Source: Priestia megaterium NBRC 15308 = ATCC 14581 (GTDB taxonomy: Bacteria > Bacillota > Bacilli > Bacillales > Bacillaceae_H). Taken from it: a stretch of DNA of 64,000 nucleotides. The position numbers and the translations under genes were made by a program. Shown here one piece after another: positions 8,499 through 17,491 of this stretch. Where the stretch lies: contig NZ_CP009920.1 of assembly GCF_000832985.1 (NCBI RefSeq), positions 2,656,001 through 2,720,000 on the forward strand, written 5' to 3'. Under the pieces are notes generated by a model. It was given only the letters and a program-made list of their open reading frames with translations, did not search any database and was not told the origin of the DNA. How positions within the stretch are numbered: the stretch's first letter is position 1; each line of letters starts with the position of its first letter.

Positions 8499-9606
8499 AT
8501 TCGTGTTCAGCACGGATGCGCTGTTCAGATTCTGCATCAAAGAAATGCGCTTTGTTCATATCTAATGCTAAGTCTAGAGACTGAAGCGGTTTAATATCTG
8601 TTCTTGAATCTACGCGTGCTACAAAATCTTGTCCGCCAAGTTTAGAATAAAGCATGGTTTCAGCTCCCATTAACTCGGATACATCGACTTTGATTGTAAC
8701 TTTTGTGCCAGGTGAAGATTCAATAAATACAGGCTCATCATGGAAATCTTCAGGACGGATGCCTAAAATAATTTGTTTGTTTAAATATCCTTGCTCGCGA
8801 AGTATTTTCATTTTACCTTCCGGAACTGCAAGAAGAGAATCGCCTACTTGAACCTTTCCGTCTTTTAACGTTCCGGTTAAGAAGTTCATAGCAGGAGAAC
8901 CAATAAACCCGCCTACAAATACATTTTCAGGTTTTTCATATACTTCTTTTGGTGTACCAACCTGCTGGATAATCCCATCTTTCATAACAACCAGACGAGA
9001 AGCCATTGTCATTGCTTCGGTTTGGTCATGTGTTACGTAAATTGTCGTTGTACCCAAACGCTGGTGAAGCTTCGCAATTTCAGAACGCATTTGCACACGT
9101 AATTTCGCGTCTAAGTTTGATAAAGGTTCGTCCATCAAGAAGACCTTAGCATCACGAACGATTGCACGACCTAGAGCTACACGCTGACGCTGTCCGCCGG
9201 ATAATGCTTTTGGCTTACGCTCTAAGTATTGCTCAAGTCCTAAAATACGAGCGGCATCTTTTACGCGGCGTTCGATTTCATCTTTTGGTAATTTACGAAG
9301 TTTTAAGCCGAAAGCCATGTTGTCATATACGCTCATATGCGGATACAATGCGTAGTTTTGGAATACCATTGCAATGTCGCGATCTTTTGGAGCAACGTCA
9401 TTTACACGCTTGCTGTCAATATAAAAATCACCTTTGGAAATTTCCTCTAGCCCTGCAACCATACGAAGCGTTGTCGATTTCCCGCAGCCTGAAGGCCCAA
9501 CAAATACAATAAATTCTTTATCTTGGATGTGAAGGTTAAAATCTTTTACCGCCGTCACATCTTTATCATACATTTTATAAATATGTTCTAAACGTAATTC
9601 AGCCAT
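8497..9606 (-). CDS. msmX: Multi-sugar ABC importer ATPase
   Basis: 369-residue cytoplasmic ATPase of the MsmX/MsmK/UgpC type that energises several carbohydrate importers. Walker [10 protein letters not shown] near residue 38, Q-loop [12 protein letters not shown], signature LSGGQRQR near 134, Walker B VFLMDEP near 154, and switch THD are all intact, followed by the C-terminal OB-like regulatory domain. Start at the second ATG (9606) fits the AAGGGGG ribosome-binding site better than ATG 9612. No permease or binding-protein gene adjoins it, as in B. subtilis, where MsmX is shared. The sugar-binding lipoprotein at 53496 is a possible partner. A cre-like site lies upstream. Confidence 0.9.
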   Translation of the reverse strand: MAELRLEHIYKMYDKDVTAVKDFNLHIQDKEFIVFVGPSGCGKSTTLRMVAGLEEISKGDFYIDSKRVNDVAPKDRDIAMVFQNYALYPHMSVYDNMAFGLKLRKLPKDEIERRVKDAARILGLEQYLERKPKALSGGQRQRVALGRAIVRDAKVFLMDEPLSNLDAKLRVQMRSEIAKLHQRLGTTTIYVTHDQTEAMTMASRLVVMKDGIIQQVGTPKEVYEKPENVFVGGFIGSPAMNFLTGTLKDGKVQVGDSLLAVPEGKMKILREQGYLNKQIILGIRPEDFHDEPVFIESSPGTKVTIKVDVSELMGAETMLYSKLGGQDFVARVDSRTDIKPLQSLDLALDMNKAHFFDAESEQRIRAEHE

Positions 9607-9633
9607 TTCCATTTCCCCCTTGTATGTACTCTG

Positions 9634-9647
9634 TGAAACCGTTTTCT
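9634..9647. promoter_or_regulatory. cre-like CcpA site upstream of msmX
   Basis: TGAAACCGTTTTCT matches the cre consensus TGWNANCGNTNWCA at all but the last base and lies about 30 bases before the msmX start. Placement at a sugar-uptake gene makes catabolite control plausible, but single-mismatch sites also occur by chance. Confidence 0.5.
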
Positions 9648-9705
9648 TAAATCTAGTGTAATTTTTTTAAATGAAACGGTAAATGGGAAACATGCACAAA
9701 AAAAA

Positions 9706-9742
9706 GAAAGGGTTTTCGTGCACTATTTACGAAAACCCTTTC
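9706..9742 (-). terminator. Terminator of the PucR-type regulator gene
   Basis: GAAAGGGTTTTCGT and ACGAAAACCCTTTC form a perfect 14-base-pair stem; on the minus strand it is followed by a run of T, directly after the stop at 9746. Confidence 0.9.
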
Positions 9743-9745
9743 ATT

Positions 9746-10648
9746 TTATTTTCCATCTTGCGAATTTTTTAAAGCAAGAATGGCTAAGTAAGCAGACACA
9801 GCTCCTGTAAAGTGTTTGATATCAAGGTGTGTGCGATCAATAAATTTCTCAATTCTATACTGCAAGCTGTTGCGATGCATGTACAATTTCTTAGCAGCAA
9901 GAGATACGTTTAAATTACATTCTAAATAAACTTTAATCGTTTCTAAAAGATCTCCATCATCTTTTACTAAGTCAAGTAAATGTATCATATGATTTTGGAT
10001 TGCCTCTGAAGACTCTTGCAGAACCAAATGGGGTAAAACGTCGGTAAAATGGATAACATGGTTTTGTTCGACTGTATGCTTAATTTGATAAAACCATTTC
10101 TTTTCACGCTCAAAAATTAATCGCGGTGAAGACGGAAAAAAGTGAATTTGTCCTTCAAAGAACTGAATTGAAGTTTCAAAATCATGACATAGCACCTCGA
10201 TAGAATCTGATAAATTTTCAGTTAAGTCATTAGGATCATTAAAGGTTTCGATGACGATACCTGATTGTTTATCAATCCACAACACAGTAATCGAGGTAGA
10301 ATACAAGGCGTGAAGCGCATTTTCAAACTCTATTTTTTGTTCAAACAAACGTTTAATTAAAAACTGGGTGAAGCGAAAAGAATGGTGCTTATGATGAGAA
10401 TGAATGACTTTTTCAGGTGCTTCAAATAACAGGTCTGACCAATACAATTGCTCTGGCGTCAGTAAAGAAATTTTCTCATCATAAGGGGTTAAAAAAGCAG
10501 AAAGTAATGCCTGCTCTTTTTGAGATAAAGCGGTGTGTTCAATTCCAATGAAGCCTTCATCACATGAAAACCATTTGTAACGTTCAAATTGAGAAGGGAT
10601 TTTAGCCTTAATCATTTTATCCCCAAATAGTGTGTGCAACTGTTTCAT
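9746..10648 (-). CDS. PucR-type helix-turn-helix regulator (YxkF-like)
   Basis: 300 residues. The C-terminal 60 residues contain the PucR/CdaR helix-turn-helix signature: LLETIKVYLECNLNVS, then AAKKLYMHRNSLQYRIEKF. The N-terminal 230 residues show no domain I can name. It lies directly beside msmX, the arrangement I recall for yxkF in B. subtilis, so it may be that orthologue; target genes are unknown. The start is ATG 10648. The yheE gene lies 29 bases upstream on the same strand, so read-through from yheE is possible. Confidence 0.75.
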   Translation of the reverse strand: MKQLHTLFGDKMIKAKIPSQFERYKWFSCDEGFIGIEHTALSQKEQALLSAFLTPYDEKISLLTPEQLYWSDLLFEAPEKVIHSHHKHHSFRFTQFLIKRLFEQKIEFENALHALYSTSITVLWIDKQSGIVIETFNDPNDLTENLSDSIEVLCHDFETSIQFFEGQIHFFPSSPRLIFEREKKWFYQIKHTVEQNHVIHFTDVLPHLVLQESSEAIQNHMIHLLDLVKDDGDLLETIKVYLECNLNVSLAAKKLYMHRNSLQYRIEKFIDRTHLDIKHFTGAVSAYLAILALKNSQDGK

Positions 10649-10677
10649 CTGTGCTCGTTCCCTTCGGTGAAAGCTTA

Positions 10678-10887
10678 CTATTCATAAACGTGAAAAAGCA
10701 TAAGCTCATGAATATAATCAATTAATTGTGTTTCATCTATTTGATTAGAAGGCGCAGTTTTCCATACAATTTGTCCATCTTTTAAATAATCAGCCTCATA
10801 ATAAACCCGATTCATATAAAACGAGATATGCCAGCCCGGCATTCGATTATTTTGATACAGCGGTTTAACCTGAAAGTGTGAAACCAT
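10678..10887 (-). CDS. yheE: YheE family small protein
   Basis: 69 residues starting MVSHFQVKPLYQNN and containing PGWHISFYMNRVYYEADYLKDG, resembling B. subtilis YheE, a small protein encoded next to the yheC/yheD spore-coat genes. ATG 10887 is preferred because AAAGGAG lies eight bases upstream; an in-frame start further out would lack a site. No membrane segment. The ribosome-binding site is part of an inverted repeat that could hide it in read-through transcripts. Function unknown. Confidence 0.75.
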   Translation of the reverse strand: MVSHFQVKPLYQNNRMPGWHISFYMNRVYYEADYLKDGQIVWKTAPSNQIDETQLIDYIHELMLFHVYE

Positions 10888-10894
10888 AAAGAAA

Positions 10895-10943
10895 ATCTCC
10901 TTTCTCAATTAGTTATTATAAGCTTACCATGAGAAAAGGAGAT
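10895..10943 (-). promoter_or_regulatory. Inverted repeat that can mask the yheE ribosome-binding site, with a TATAAT in the loop
   Basis: On the minus strand, ATCTCCTTTTCTCA (10943-10930) can pair with TGAGAAAGGAGAT (10907-10895) with one bulged base. The second arm contains the yheE Shine-Dalgarno AAAGGAG. TATAAT lies in the loop (10920-10915), so a transcript starting from it would lack the first arm and leave the site free, while read-through from the ATP-grasp genes would mask it. A T-rich stretch follows, so the hairpin could also act as a terminator. Confidence 0.6.
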
Positions 10944-10953
10944 GAAAAATCAT

Positions 10954-12114
10954 TTAATCTAAAAATTTTGTTAATTTGTAAAATATGTTGCATATGTGTT
11001 TAGCACCTTGCGTTTGAATATCTGTTTCATCAAAAATCATCGGTTTTGCATTCACTTCAAACAAATAATACTGCCCTTGGGCTGACTTTGCCATATCAAG
11101 AGAAAATTCTTCAACTAGAGGGAAGGATTTTTGAAGGACTTGCCCGCACGTATTTACAAAGGACGAAAGAAAGGAAGTATCTACTTCATTTTCTAAATCT
11201 TGAAAAGGTGAAATGCTGCCGCCGTTTAACGTATGTGTTGTAATGGATTGATAGGGACTATGTCGAATGCCGACGCCGCTAATAACATATCCGCTATCTT
11301 TGTGATGCGCTAAAATACGTAAGTCATAGCGCCTGTCTTTGAATGGTTGCGTCTCAATCGCTTCTTGAATGAGATAAGCAGACCTGGGAAGGTCAATTGC
11401 TTGTAAAGAAGAAAATTCTTCTTTGCGTTTATGATCTTGGTAAATAATCGTATGCTTATGGGAAGATAATCGAAAAATTCCAGCACCTTTACTGCTGTTA
11501 ATAGGCTTAAAGTAAAGGGAAGAGTGCTTTTGCAGAAGCTTAGCAATATCAATTTCTGGTGTTAAACGATAGGTTTTAGGAAGGTGAGAAGATAGTAGTG
11601 GCTCCTTTGAAAATAATTGATATACTTTCCATTTTGAAAAAAAAGCGGAATTAAAAAGTGGGATGTGCTTGCCTTTAATTTTTTGATGTAAAGATGTCAG
11701 CTTCTTAGTTTCTGATTTTCTTCCTGGATAACGATTATATATAACGTTTGGCAGCGGCAAAGTTGTTTTGATCCACTGCTTTTTTGCACCGTCAAAGCAA
11801 TACCCTTCAAAGAAGTGATGAGACATTGTTTCTTCAGCGAATAAAGCAAGAAGCCCGCCTTTTTCTTGCAGGGTATGATGTAAGAGTTCCAATAAAGGGC
11901 GCTGTTTTACATTCAGTTTTTCCAAAACCGCTTTGTTCGTTAAAACTCCCACAATAGGACCGACTTTTTCTCCTTTTAAACGAAGAAAAGCTTGAGTAGA
12001 AGAAATGTTTTGAGTAAAGGGAAGTTCAATTTTTTGAACTCCCCATGTGTAAGATGCTGAAGGGTTATGATGAAACCACTGCTGCTTTTCTTTGTGATAG
12101 TAAATTGTAATCAT
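10954..12114 (-). CDS. YheC/YheD-family ATP-grasp protein (spore-coat associated), copy 4
   Basis: 386 residues. ATP-grasp features: YNRYPGRKSE, nucleotide-binding lysine segment LYFKPINSSKGAGIF near residue 203, YLIQEAIE, the RRYDLRILAH strand, and the metal-binding end FEVNAKP near 363. Related B. subtilis proteins YheC and YheD are associated with the endospore coat; substrates are unknown. A short N-terminal domain includes the family GPIVGVLT motif. The start ATG overlaps the stop of copy 3 by four bases. It is the last gene of the four-gene unit read from 15887 downward. Confidence 0.85.
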   Translation of the reverse strand: MITIYYHKEKQQWFHHNPSASYTWGVQKIELPFTQNISSTQAFLRLKGEKVGPIVGVLTNKAVLEKLNVKQRPLLELLHHTLQEKGGLLALFAEETMSHHFFEGYCFDGAKKQWIKTTLPLPNVIYNRYPGRKSETKKLTSLHQKIKGKHIPLFNSAFFSKWKVYQLFSKEPLLSSHLPKTYRLTPEIDIAKLLQKHSSLYFKPINSSKGAGIFRLSSHKHTIIYQDHKRKEEFSSLQAIDLPRSAYLIQEAIETQPFKDRRYDLRILAHHKDSGYVISGVGIRHSPYQSITTHTLNGGSISPFQDLENEVDTSFLSSFVNTCGQVLQKSFPLVEEFSLDMAKSAQGQYYLFEVNAKPMIFDETDIQTQGAKHICNIFYKLTKFLD

Positions 12115-13460
12115 ATGCTGATGCCTTCAGGTGTATTTAGATAGTATCCAGATAAGTAAATCGCATATTCTAGAGAAAGTTTTCTAGTTTGTTGATCCGC
12201 TTTTCGTAAGGCAGGGTGTGAAAAAATAGAGCGACCGGGCTTGGAGTTAGCTTCAAACAGCCATACGTTTCCTTGATAATCCACTCCAAAATCGAATCCA
12301 AGCTCTCCAATTAATCCGTTCAACTCCTGTTCAAGCACATGACTAATTGAGATAGCGGCATCTTTTAGCTTATTTTCAATTTCTTTTTTGTAAGAAGGGT
12401 TGGTGAATATTTTAGCTGTAGCTTCAATTTCTCCGCCGTAATCAAGATGCGTAGTGATGCTGTTGGGACCGGCTACTTTAGCAGCCAGAGCAGTAAGCAC
12501 CCATTGGTTATTCCCGTCTTTATTCGTATGCACGCGAAAGTCTACACAGCGCTTTTCTTTTTTGATTAATGAAATACCTTGCTGAGCAATGTAGGAAGGA
12601 TTAGTAAGTAAATATTCAAATTCTGATAATAGATCCTCTAAGGTTTCTTTTTCTTGAACATGAAGACCTTTTTCTCCTTTGTAAGTCAGCGTGTACATGG
12701 AACTCTTAAAAGATAGGGTATAAATGCCCCGGCCTAAGCTTCCGTTTTTCGGTTTTAAATAAACGGTTTGATGAAGAAGCAGAAGTTTTTTTATTTGCTC
12801 ACACGAAGGACTTTCAACCGTGTAAGGTAACAAATAGGCTGTCTGCTCGTTCAGTTTTAAAAGCTCATGAATTTCCCACTTGTTGAAAAAATCAGGATTA
12901 AAAAATGGAATGCCGTAATCAGTCATCATCTTTTCTTTAATGAACTTAAAAGGAGCTAACCCTTCTGTTTTTCGATTTGGCAAACGATTATATACAACGT
13001 TAGGAAGCGGGATTTCATGTTGTGTCCAGCCGCTTTCTTCATAAAAATAGCCGTTTATGGTCCCGGTTTCCCAGTTGATATGATGAGTTCCAAAAATAAA
13101 AGGCAGGCCCCCTGTTATACTTGCAGTAGAAAGAAGTTTAGCTAAGTGAAGGGAACGCTTTCCAATTGGCCGCAGCAGAGAACCAGTAAAACCAGCGGAT
13201 AACACACCGATTAAAGGTCCTAAGTGAATGGTCTCATTCACAATAATAGGATGCATCATATGGGCGAAAGGAATTTGAAGTTTTGTCATTAGCTCAGCTG
13301 AAATCTGAATTTCTTCACGTTCTGAAGATTGTATAAGGCATGGAGCTGTCATGGTTCCAAAAGCTGCTTGTTTCAAGGAGTCTTTGTAAAGAGATGCAGG
13401 AACAGAAAGATCACAGCCTAGCTGCTCTACTACAACAAGGCGAGTAAGAGTTTTTTTCAT
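12111..13460 (-). CDS. YheC/YheD-family ATP-grasp protein (spore-coat associated), copy 3
   Basis: 449 residues, the size of B. subtilis YheD. An N-terminal domain of about 80 residues leads to the HLGPLIGVLSAGF motif, then the ATP-grasp domain with VYLKPKNGSLGRGIY near 240, the CVDFRVHTNKDG strand, and FDFGVDYQGNVWLFEANSKPGR near 400. Start ATG 13460 lies five bases before the stop of copy 2, with its ribosome-binding site inside that gene. All catalytic-looking residues are present. Inferred role: ligation or modification of a coat component during sporulation. Confidence 0.87.
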   Translation of the reverse strand: MKKTLTRLVVVEQLGCDLSVPASLYKDSLKQAAFGTMTAPCLIQSSEREEIQISAELMTKLQIPFAHMMHPIIVNETIHLGPLIGVLSAGFTGSLLRPIGKRSLHLAKLLSTASITGGLPFIFGTHHINWETGTINGYFYEESGWTQHEIPLPNVVYNRLPNRKTEGLAPFKFIKEKMMTDYGIPFFNPDFFNKWEIHELLKLNEQTAYLLPYTVESPSCEQIKKLLLLHQTVYLKPKNGSLGRGIYTLSFKSSMYTLTYKGEKGLHVQEKETLEDLLSEFEYLLTNPSYIAQQGISLIKKEKRCVDFRVHTNKDGNNQWVLTALAAKVAGPNSITTHLDYGGEIEATAKIFTNPSYKKEIENKLKDAAISISHVLEQELNGLIGELGFDFGVDYQGNVWLFEANSKPGRSIFSHPALRKADQQTRKLSLEYAIYLSGYYLNTPEGISI

Positions 13461-13464
13461 AGCA

Positions 13465-14547
13465 TTACTCCTTACGATACGATAGTGTGTTAGCTAAATA
13501 GACGCAGTAAGACAGGACATTTTTATACATGACTTCTTTTTGTTCAGGTGCTGTTTCCATTACTATTTTTCTTCCCGGTTTCGAATTTAAATCTAGAATC
13601 CAGATGCTGAAGTCTCTCGAGATACATAAATCAATACCTAATTCAAAAAGAGAAGGAAAGTGATTTTCGAGCACGGACGGAATCGTTTTACAAATGGTGT
13701 TGATTTCATCCCTTACATATTGACGATGAACGCGAGGAATGCGAGGCAGCAAGTTCTCAAAAGGTACAATAGATGCTCCTGAACTTACATTTGTTACGAT
13801 AGAGTCCCGTTCACCTTGTCTAATGCCTCTTCCAATTTCTTTCCAAGCACCATCGTTTCCTTTTTGTAATAGCAGTCTTATATCAAAAGGAGTGCGTTCA
13901 TAAGGGAAAAATGAAATATGGGGTTGAGCAATATACAGTACATCACGGGTGGTTTTCGTAAACCAGTTCTTAAACTCTTGAAAAGAGGAAAATAGAATGG
14001 TGTTTACAATGTCATTTTGTTGATAAGAAGCTTCAATTTCACGTCCACGCTGTCTTAATTTCACAATCCCTTTACCTTGTGAGCCGTTGGCAGGTTTAAT
14101 CATTAGGCTATCGTTTGTTCGAAGCAGCTGAACAAGTTGCTCTACACTTTCGATTGGAGTGGTAGGAGGAATATATGAAGATAAATAGCTATCTTTTTTA
14201 ATTACTTCATAGACATCTAGCTTATTGGGTAATCCATGGCCTAAAAATGTAACATCTTCCCGCTGTTTAAGCCAGTTTACAATAGGGCGAGCCTTTTTAG
14301 ACAGAGAGTCTTTTCGATAAAAGCAGCGATCGTAAATAAACGAAGGAAGTAAGAAGGAATCTTCTATCCATTTCTTTTGTTGTAAATCGTAGCGGAAGCC
14401 TTCAATATTTTCGGTGTTAGGATGAATGTTAAAAGGAGTAAAACGGTATATTTCAATCGAAAACTCAGAAGCATGTTTAGCAATTTCGGTCACGTACTCC
14501 ACTTCTTGCTGCGGGTGAATCGTTAAAAAGCCTAATGAAATCATCAT
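13465..14547 (-). CDS. YheC/YheD-family ATP-grasp protein (spore-coat associated), copy 2
   Basis: About 360 residues, the size of B. subtilis YheC. The extended N-terminal domain is replaced by a short start (MMISLGFLTIHPQQEVEYV) running straight into the Rossmann-like half. The ATP-grasp segments MIKPANGSQGKGIVKL, FDIRLLLQKGNDGAWK and ILDLNSKPGRKI are intact. ATG 14547 overlaps the stop of copy 1 and follows AAGGAGGA; an immediately following ATG is equally possible. Alternation of long and short forms across the cluster suggests pairwise duplication. Confidence 0.86.
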   Translation of the reverse strand: MMISLGFLTIHPQQEVEYVTEIAKHASEFSIEIYRFTPFNIHPNTENIEGFRYDLQQKKWIEDSFLLPSFIYDRCFYRKDSLSKKARPIVNWLKQREDVTFLGHGLPNKLDVYEVIKKDSYLSSYIPPTTPIESVEQLVQLLRTNDSLMIKPANGSQGKGIVKLRQRGREIEASYQQNDIVNTILFSSFQEFKNWFTKTTRDVLYIAQPHISFFPYERTPFDIRLLLQKGNDGAWKEIGRGIRQGERDSIVTNVSSGASIVPFENLLPRIPRVHRQYVRDEINTICKTIPSVLENHFPSLFELGIDLCISRDFSIWILDLNSKPGRKIVMETAPEQKEVMYKNVLSYCVYLANTLSYRKE

Positions 14548-15887
14548 AAATCCTCCTTGGGAAATTGAAAATTCGTTGCATGCAGACAATAATCAAGCAG
14601 TGCTTTTGTTGATGGACGGACAGAGAAAGCGCTTGAATCAGATTGTTTGGAAGGCTTGACATTTACTTCAATAATCCAAGGCTTTCCTTCTTGATCAATC
14701 GCTAAATCAATACCGAATTCGGCATAAAGTTCAGACGGATGAGAAAGCTGCGTGCAAATTTCAATCGCAATCTCTTTTAAAAGTGAAAGGATATGGCGGG
14801 TAGTTTTTGAATCATAGAGCTGAGTTAACACTTGCTGAGGAGGATGAATATCTCCTCCACGGGCAAGATTTGAGACGAAATTGCCGGGTTTTGATACACG
14901 TGTGACAATGGACGTGATTTTCCACGTCAAGTCGTCTTTTTTATGACAGAGAATGCGGAAATCAAAAGGGCACTGTTTGTATGTCTGCAGTGAAATTCCT
15001 TCTTGGATGAGGAATCCTTGCCTTTTTAATTGACTATAAAGCGTTTCAAATAAGTCATAAAGAGATTCATATTCTTTTTCATATGTCTGCGTAAACGTTG
15101 TATAGTCTAAAATATACTTCTCTTTTTTTGAAATTTTAAAAATATTTTTTCCTTGGCTACCATGAACAGGCTTCAAAAAAACATCGTCATGAAGTTCCAA
15201 AGCGTCAAGAAGATCTTGACGTGAACGAAGCTGATACGTTTTTGGCAAATATGGAAGCAAGTGTACGACATCTTTAAGCTGTTGAAAAACCGTCCATTTA
15301 TTTAAGTAGCGTGCGTTAAAGAAAGGAACGTCATGTTCTTTTAAAAATGTTTTAAAGGTTTGAAAATCAGCGGTTTGCTCCGTTTTCCTGGCATGAATCC
15401 GATTGTGTACGATTCCAGGAAAGGGAACGTCTGAATAAACCCATCGATCAGCGCGATAAACATATCCTTTAGGGGATAATGACTTCACGTCGCTTAATTT
15501 ACTCACATAGCAAAAACACCCTAACTCCTTGCAAGCTTGAACAAATTCCTTACAAAATACAGAAATGGAGCCAAAGAGTTCTTCATCTTCTCGAACTTCT
15601 GTTACGATGCTAATGACGGGTCCCAACCTAAACGTGTTCTCTTCATAAATGCCTCTCAGCTGATGTGCTTCATACGGAAAGCGAAAGTCTGTAAATAGAG
15701 CTTCTGACATCATGAAACAGCATTCTCGATGCTGAAAAACGGTGGCTTCGACTTCTTTCGTAATGGAGCCTACTGTTAACGTAAACTCGTGCTTGCACTT
15801 CACATGGGAGAACAGAGCAGAACTAATGTAAATGTCGCTGCTCATATGGTTCTCTAGTGGTTTTAGAGAAATGGTAAAAGTATTCAT
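14544..15887 (-). CDS. YheC/YheD-family ATP-grasp protein (spore-coat associated), copy 1
   Basis: 447 residues with the long N-terminal domain (about 80 residues before FRLGPVISIVTEV), then the ATP-grasp domain: VFLKPVHGSQGKNIFKI near 237, FLIQEGISLQ, FDFRILCHKKDD, and GIDLAIDQEGKPWIIEVNVKP near 395. It is the promoter-proximal gene of the cluster, with a sigma-K-type promoter at 15932-15960. An AGAGGAT-type ribosome-binding site precedes the ATG. Expression late in the mother cell would fit a coat-assembly role. Confidence 0.86.
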   Translation of the reverse strand: MNTFTISLKPLENHMSSDIYISSALFSHVKCKHEFTLTVGSITKEVEATVFQHRECCFMMSEALFTDFRFPYEAHQLRGIYEENTFRLGPVISIVTEVREDEELFGSISVFCKEFVQACKELGCFCYVSKLSDVKSLSPKGYVYRADRWVYSDVPFPGIVHNRIHARKTEQTADFQTFKTFLKEHDVPFFNARYLNKWTVFQQLKDVVHLLPYLPKTYQLRSRQDLLDALELHDDVFLKPVHGSQGKNIFKISKKEKYILDYTTFTQTYEKEYESLYDLFETLYSQLKRQGFLIQEGISLQTYKQCPFDFRILCHKKDDLTWKITSIVTRVSKPGNFVSNLARGGDIHPPQQVLTQLYDSKTTRHILSLLKEIAIEICTQLSHPSELYAEFGIDLAIDQEGKPWIIEVNVKPSKQSDSSAFSVRPSTKALLDYCLHATNFQFPKEDL

Positions 15888-15931
15888 AAACGAATCCTCT
15901 TTTTCTTTCCTTTAGTAGGCGAATGCTGATA

Positions 15932-15960
15932 TATACTATGAGGAATTAGCCCAATCTGTG
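15932..15960 (-). promoter_or_regulatory. Sigma-K-type promoter of the ATP-grasp cluster
   Basis: On the minus strand CACA (15960-15957), 16 bases, then CATAGTATA (15940-15932) match the sigma-K consensus MACM-N16-CATANNNTA exactly. It lies about 45 bases before the first gene. Late mother-cell expression is inferred. Confidence 0.7.
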
Positions 15961-16074
15961 AAGAGAATTTATCGTTTTCTAAGAAAATAAAGGTCTTAAG
16001 CTGAATTTTATATAATAATTTGTTATAGTTAGGGAAGTCAAGAAATTATAGAACTTAATTAGGAGGAACTTAAC

Positions 16075-16425
16075 GTGTCTGTAAACTTACATGATGTAGC
16101 AAATGATTTAGAAAAAGCAATTCGTCAAAGCGAAGATTACACAAACTTAAAAAACTTATATGCAGCAGTAAACGCTGATCAAGGTTCAAAACAATTATTT
16201 GAGCGTTTCCGTACAATGCAAATAGAGTTGCAACAAAAGCAAATGATGGGCCAAGAAATCACTGAAGAAGAAGTTCAGCAAGCTCAACAAACAGTTGCAA
16301 TCGTTCAACAAGATCAAAATATTGCGAAGCTAATGGAAGCTGAGCAACGTATGAGCATGGTAATTGGTGAATTAAACAAAATTATCATGAAGCCACTTGA
16401 AGAACTTTACGGTGCGGCTGAATAA
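16075..16425 (+). CDS. yheA: YlbF/YmcA-family protein YheA
   Basis: 116-residue all-helical protein of the YlbF/DUF964 family; relatives YlbF and YmcA are parts of the Y-complex that influences RNase Y, but YheA itself has no settled role. The sequence ([37 protein letters not shown]) is typical. The start is GTG 16075, eight bases after AGGAGG. It diverges from the ATP-grasp cluster, as the yhe gene set is arranged in related genomes, and ends in its own terminator. Confidence 0.88.
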   Translation: MSVNLHDVANDLEKAIRQSEDYTNLKNLYAAVNADQGSKQLFERFRTMQIELQQKQMMGQEITEEEVQQAQQTVAIVQQDQNIAKLMEAEQRMSMVIGELNKIIMKPLEELYGAAE

Positions 16426-16436
16426 GAGATAGAGAA

Positions 16437-16470
16437 AAGAGGAAAAGAGAAATCTTTTCCTCTTTTTTTT
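16437..16470 (+). terminator. Terminator of yheA
   Basis: AAAGAGGAAAAGA, loop GAAA, TCTTTTCCTCTTT and a long T run. Confidence 0.9.
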
Positions 16471-16605
16471 ATGCGGAAATTCCTTCTAATTGTGCAGTTC
16501 TGCTCATAAGCTTAGTAACAAGGCTACACATGCCGACTATCATGAAAAGGTCATTTATAACCGTATCCTAACGGATTAGACATCTATGAAAGAAGGGGTT
16601 CTCAT

Positions 16606-17484
16606 ATGGCTTATCGATTGCTAGCGTTGAATATTGATGGAACCATTTTAAATAGCCAAGGGCGCGTTACAAAAGAAACCAAAGACGCAATTCAATTCGT
16701 TAAAAATAAAGGGGTTTACGTTACGTTAGTAACAAACAGGCATTTTCCGTCTGCTAAAAAAATTGCTCGGTCACTTAAAGTTCATCCAGCAATGCTCATT
16801 ACTCATAGCGGTGCCTTTATCGGAACATCGATAGACAAACCGATACTAGATAAGAGAATTAGCGAGGAAAAAACATTTAATCTCATTCAGCTTTTTGAAA
16901 ATTTTAATTGTCATGTCCGCATTTTACATGAAAGGTTTTCAATTGGAAATCGTGTAAAGCTTCCTAATAATATCGTAGCTAAAAGCGTGTTGAAAACGGG
17001 AGAACCGCTCTTTTATCCCGTGCAGTTCGTAGATTCATTAGGAGATACACTTCGTGATGAACCTGTTTCTACGCCAAAAATAGAAGTTTATTTTGCAGAT
17101 CGTAGAGAAAAAGAATATGCCGAGCAAACAATTGCTAGTGCAGTTCCGGATATTGAATGGTTTTCGTATCCAAATGAAAATAGATGTTATATTACGCCAA
17201 AAGGAGCCACAAAAGCTGCCGGCGTTCGTTATGTAGCAAATCGTCTAGGGATACCAATGGAAGACGTGGTAGCAATTGGAAATTGCTATGATGATTTAGA
17301 AACGATTGAACATGCAGGAATGGGTGTGGCCATGGGCAATTCACCAACAGAATTAAAAATGCTTGCGGATTGGGTTACTCGTTCTAATAATGAAAATGGT
17401 GTAGCCTATATGGTAAAAGAATTATTTAGAAAGCAGCAGCGCCTTGGTTATCTTCATCAAATTGACAGCTTTCGTTTAAAATAA
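16606..17484 (+). CDS. yhaX: HAD-superfamily Cof-type protein YhaX, catalytic aspartates replaced
   Basis: 292 residues with the Cof/IIB HAD layout: motif I region LALNIDGT at residues 6-13, motif II VTNR at 42-45, motif III lysine in TPKGATKAAG near 199, and motif IV AIGNCYDDLE at 223-232. The nucleophile position of DxDGT is Asn9 and the first acid of motif IV is Asn226, so phosphatase activity is doubtful. In B. subtilis yhaX is a sigma-E-dependent sporulation gene near hemZ; the same neighbourhood here supports the name. GAAGGGG precedes ATG 16606. It is followed by the first copy of a dispersed repeat whose left hairpin can serve as its terminator. Confidence 0.8.
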   Translation: MAYRLLALNIDGTILNSQGRVTKETKDAIQFVKNKGVYVTLVTNRHFPSAKKIARSLKVHPAMLITHSGAFIGTSIDKPILDKRISEEKTFNLIQLFENFNCHVRILHERFSIGNRVKLPNNIVAKSVLKTGEPLFYPVQFVDSLGDTLRDEPVSTPKIEVYFADRREKEYAEQTIASAVPDIEWFSYPNENRCYITPKGATKAAGVRYVANRLGIPMEDVVAIGNCYDDLETIEHAGMGVAMGNSPTELKMLADWVTRSNNENGVAYMVKELFRKQQRLGYLHQIDSFRLK

Positions 17485-17491
17485 ATAAAGG

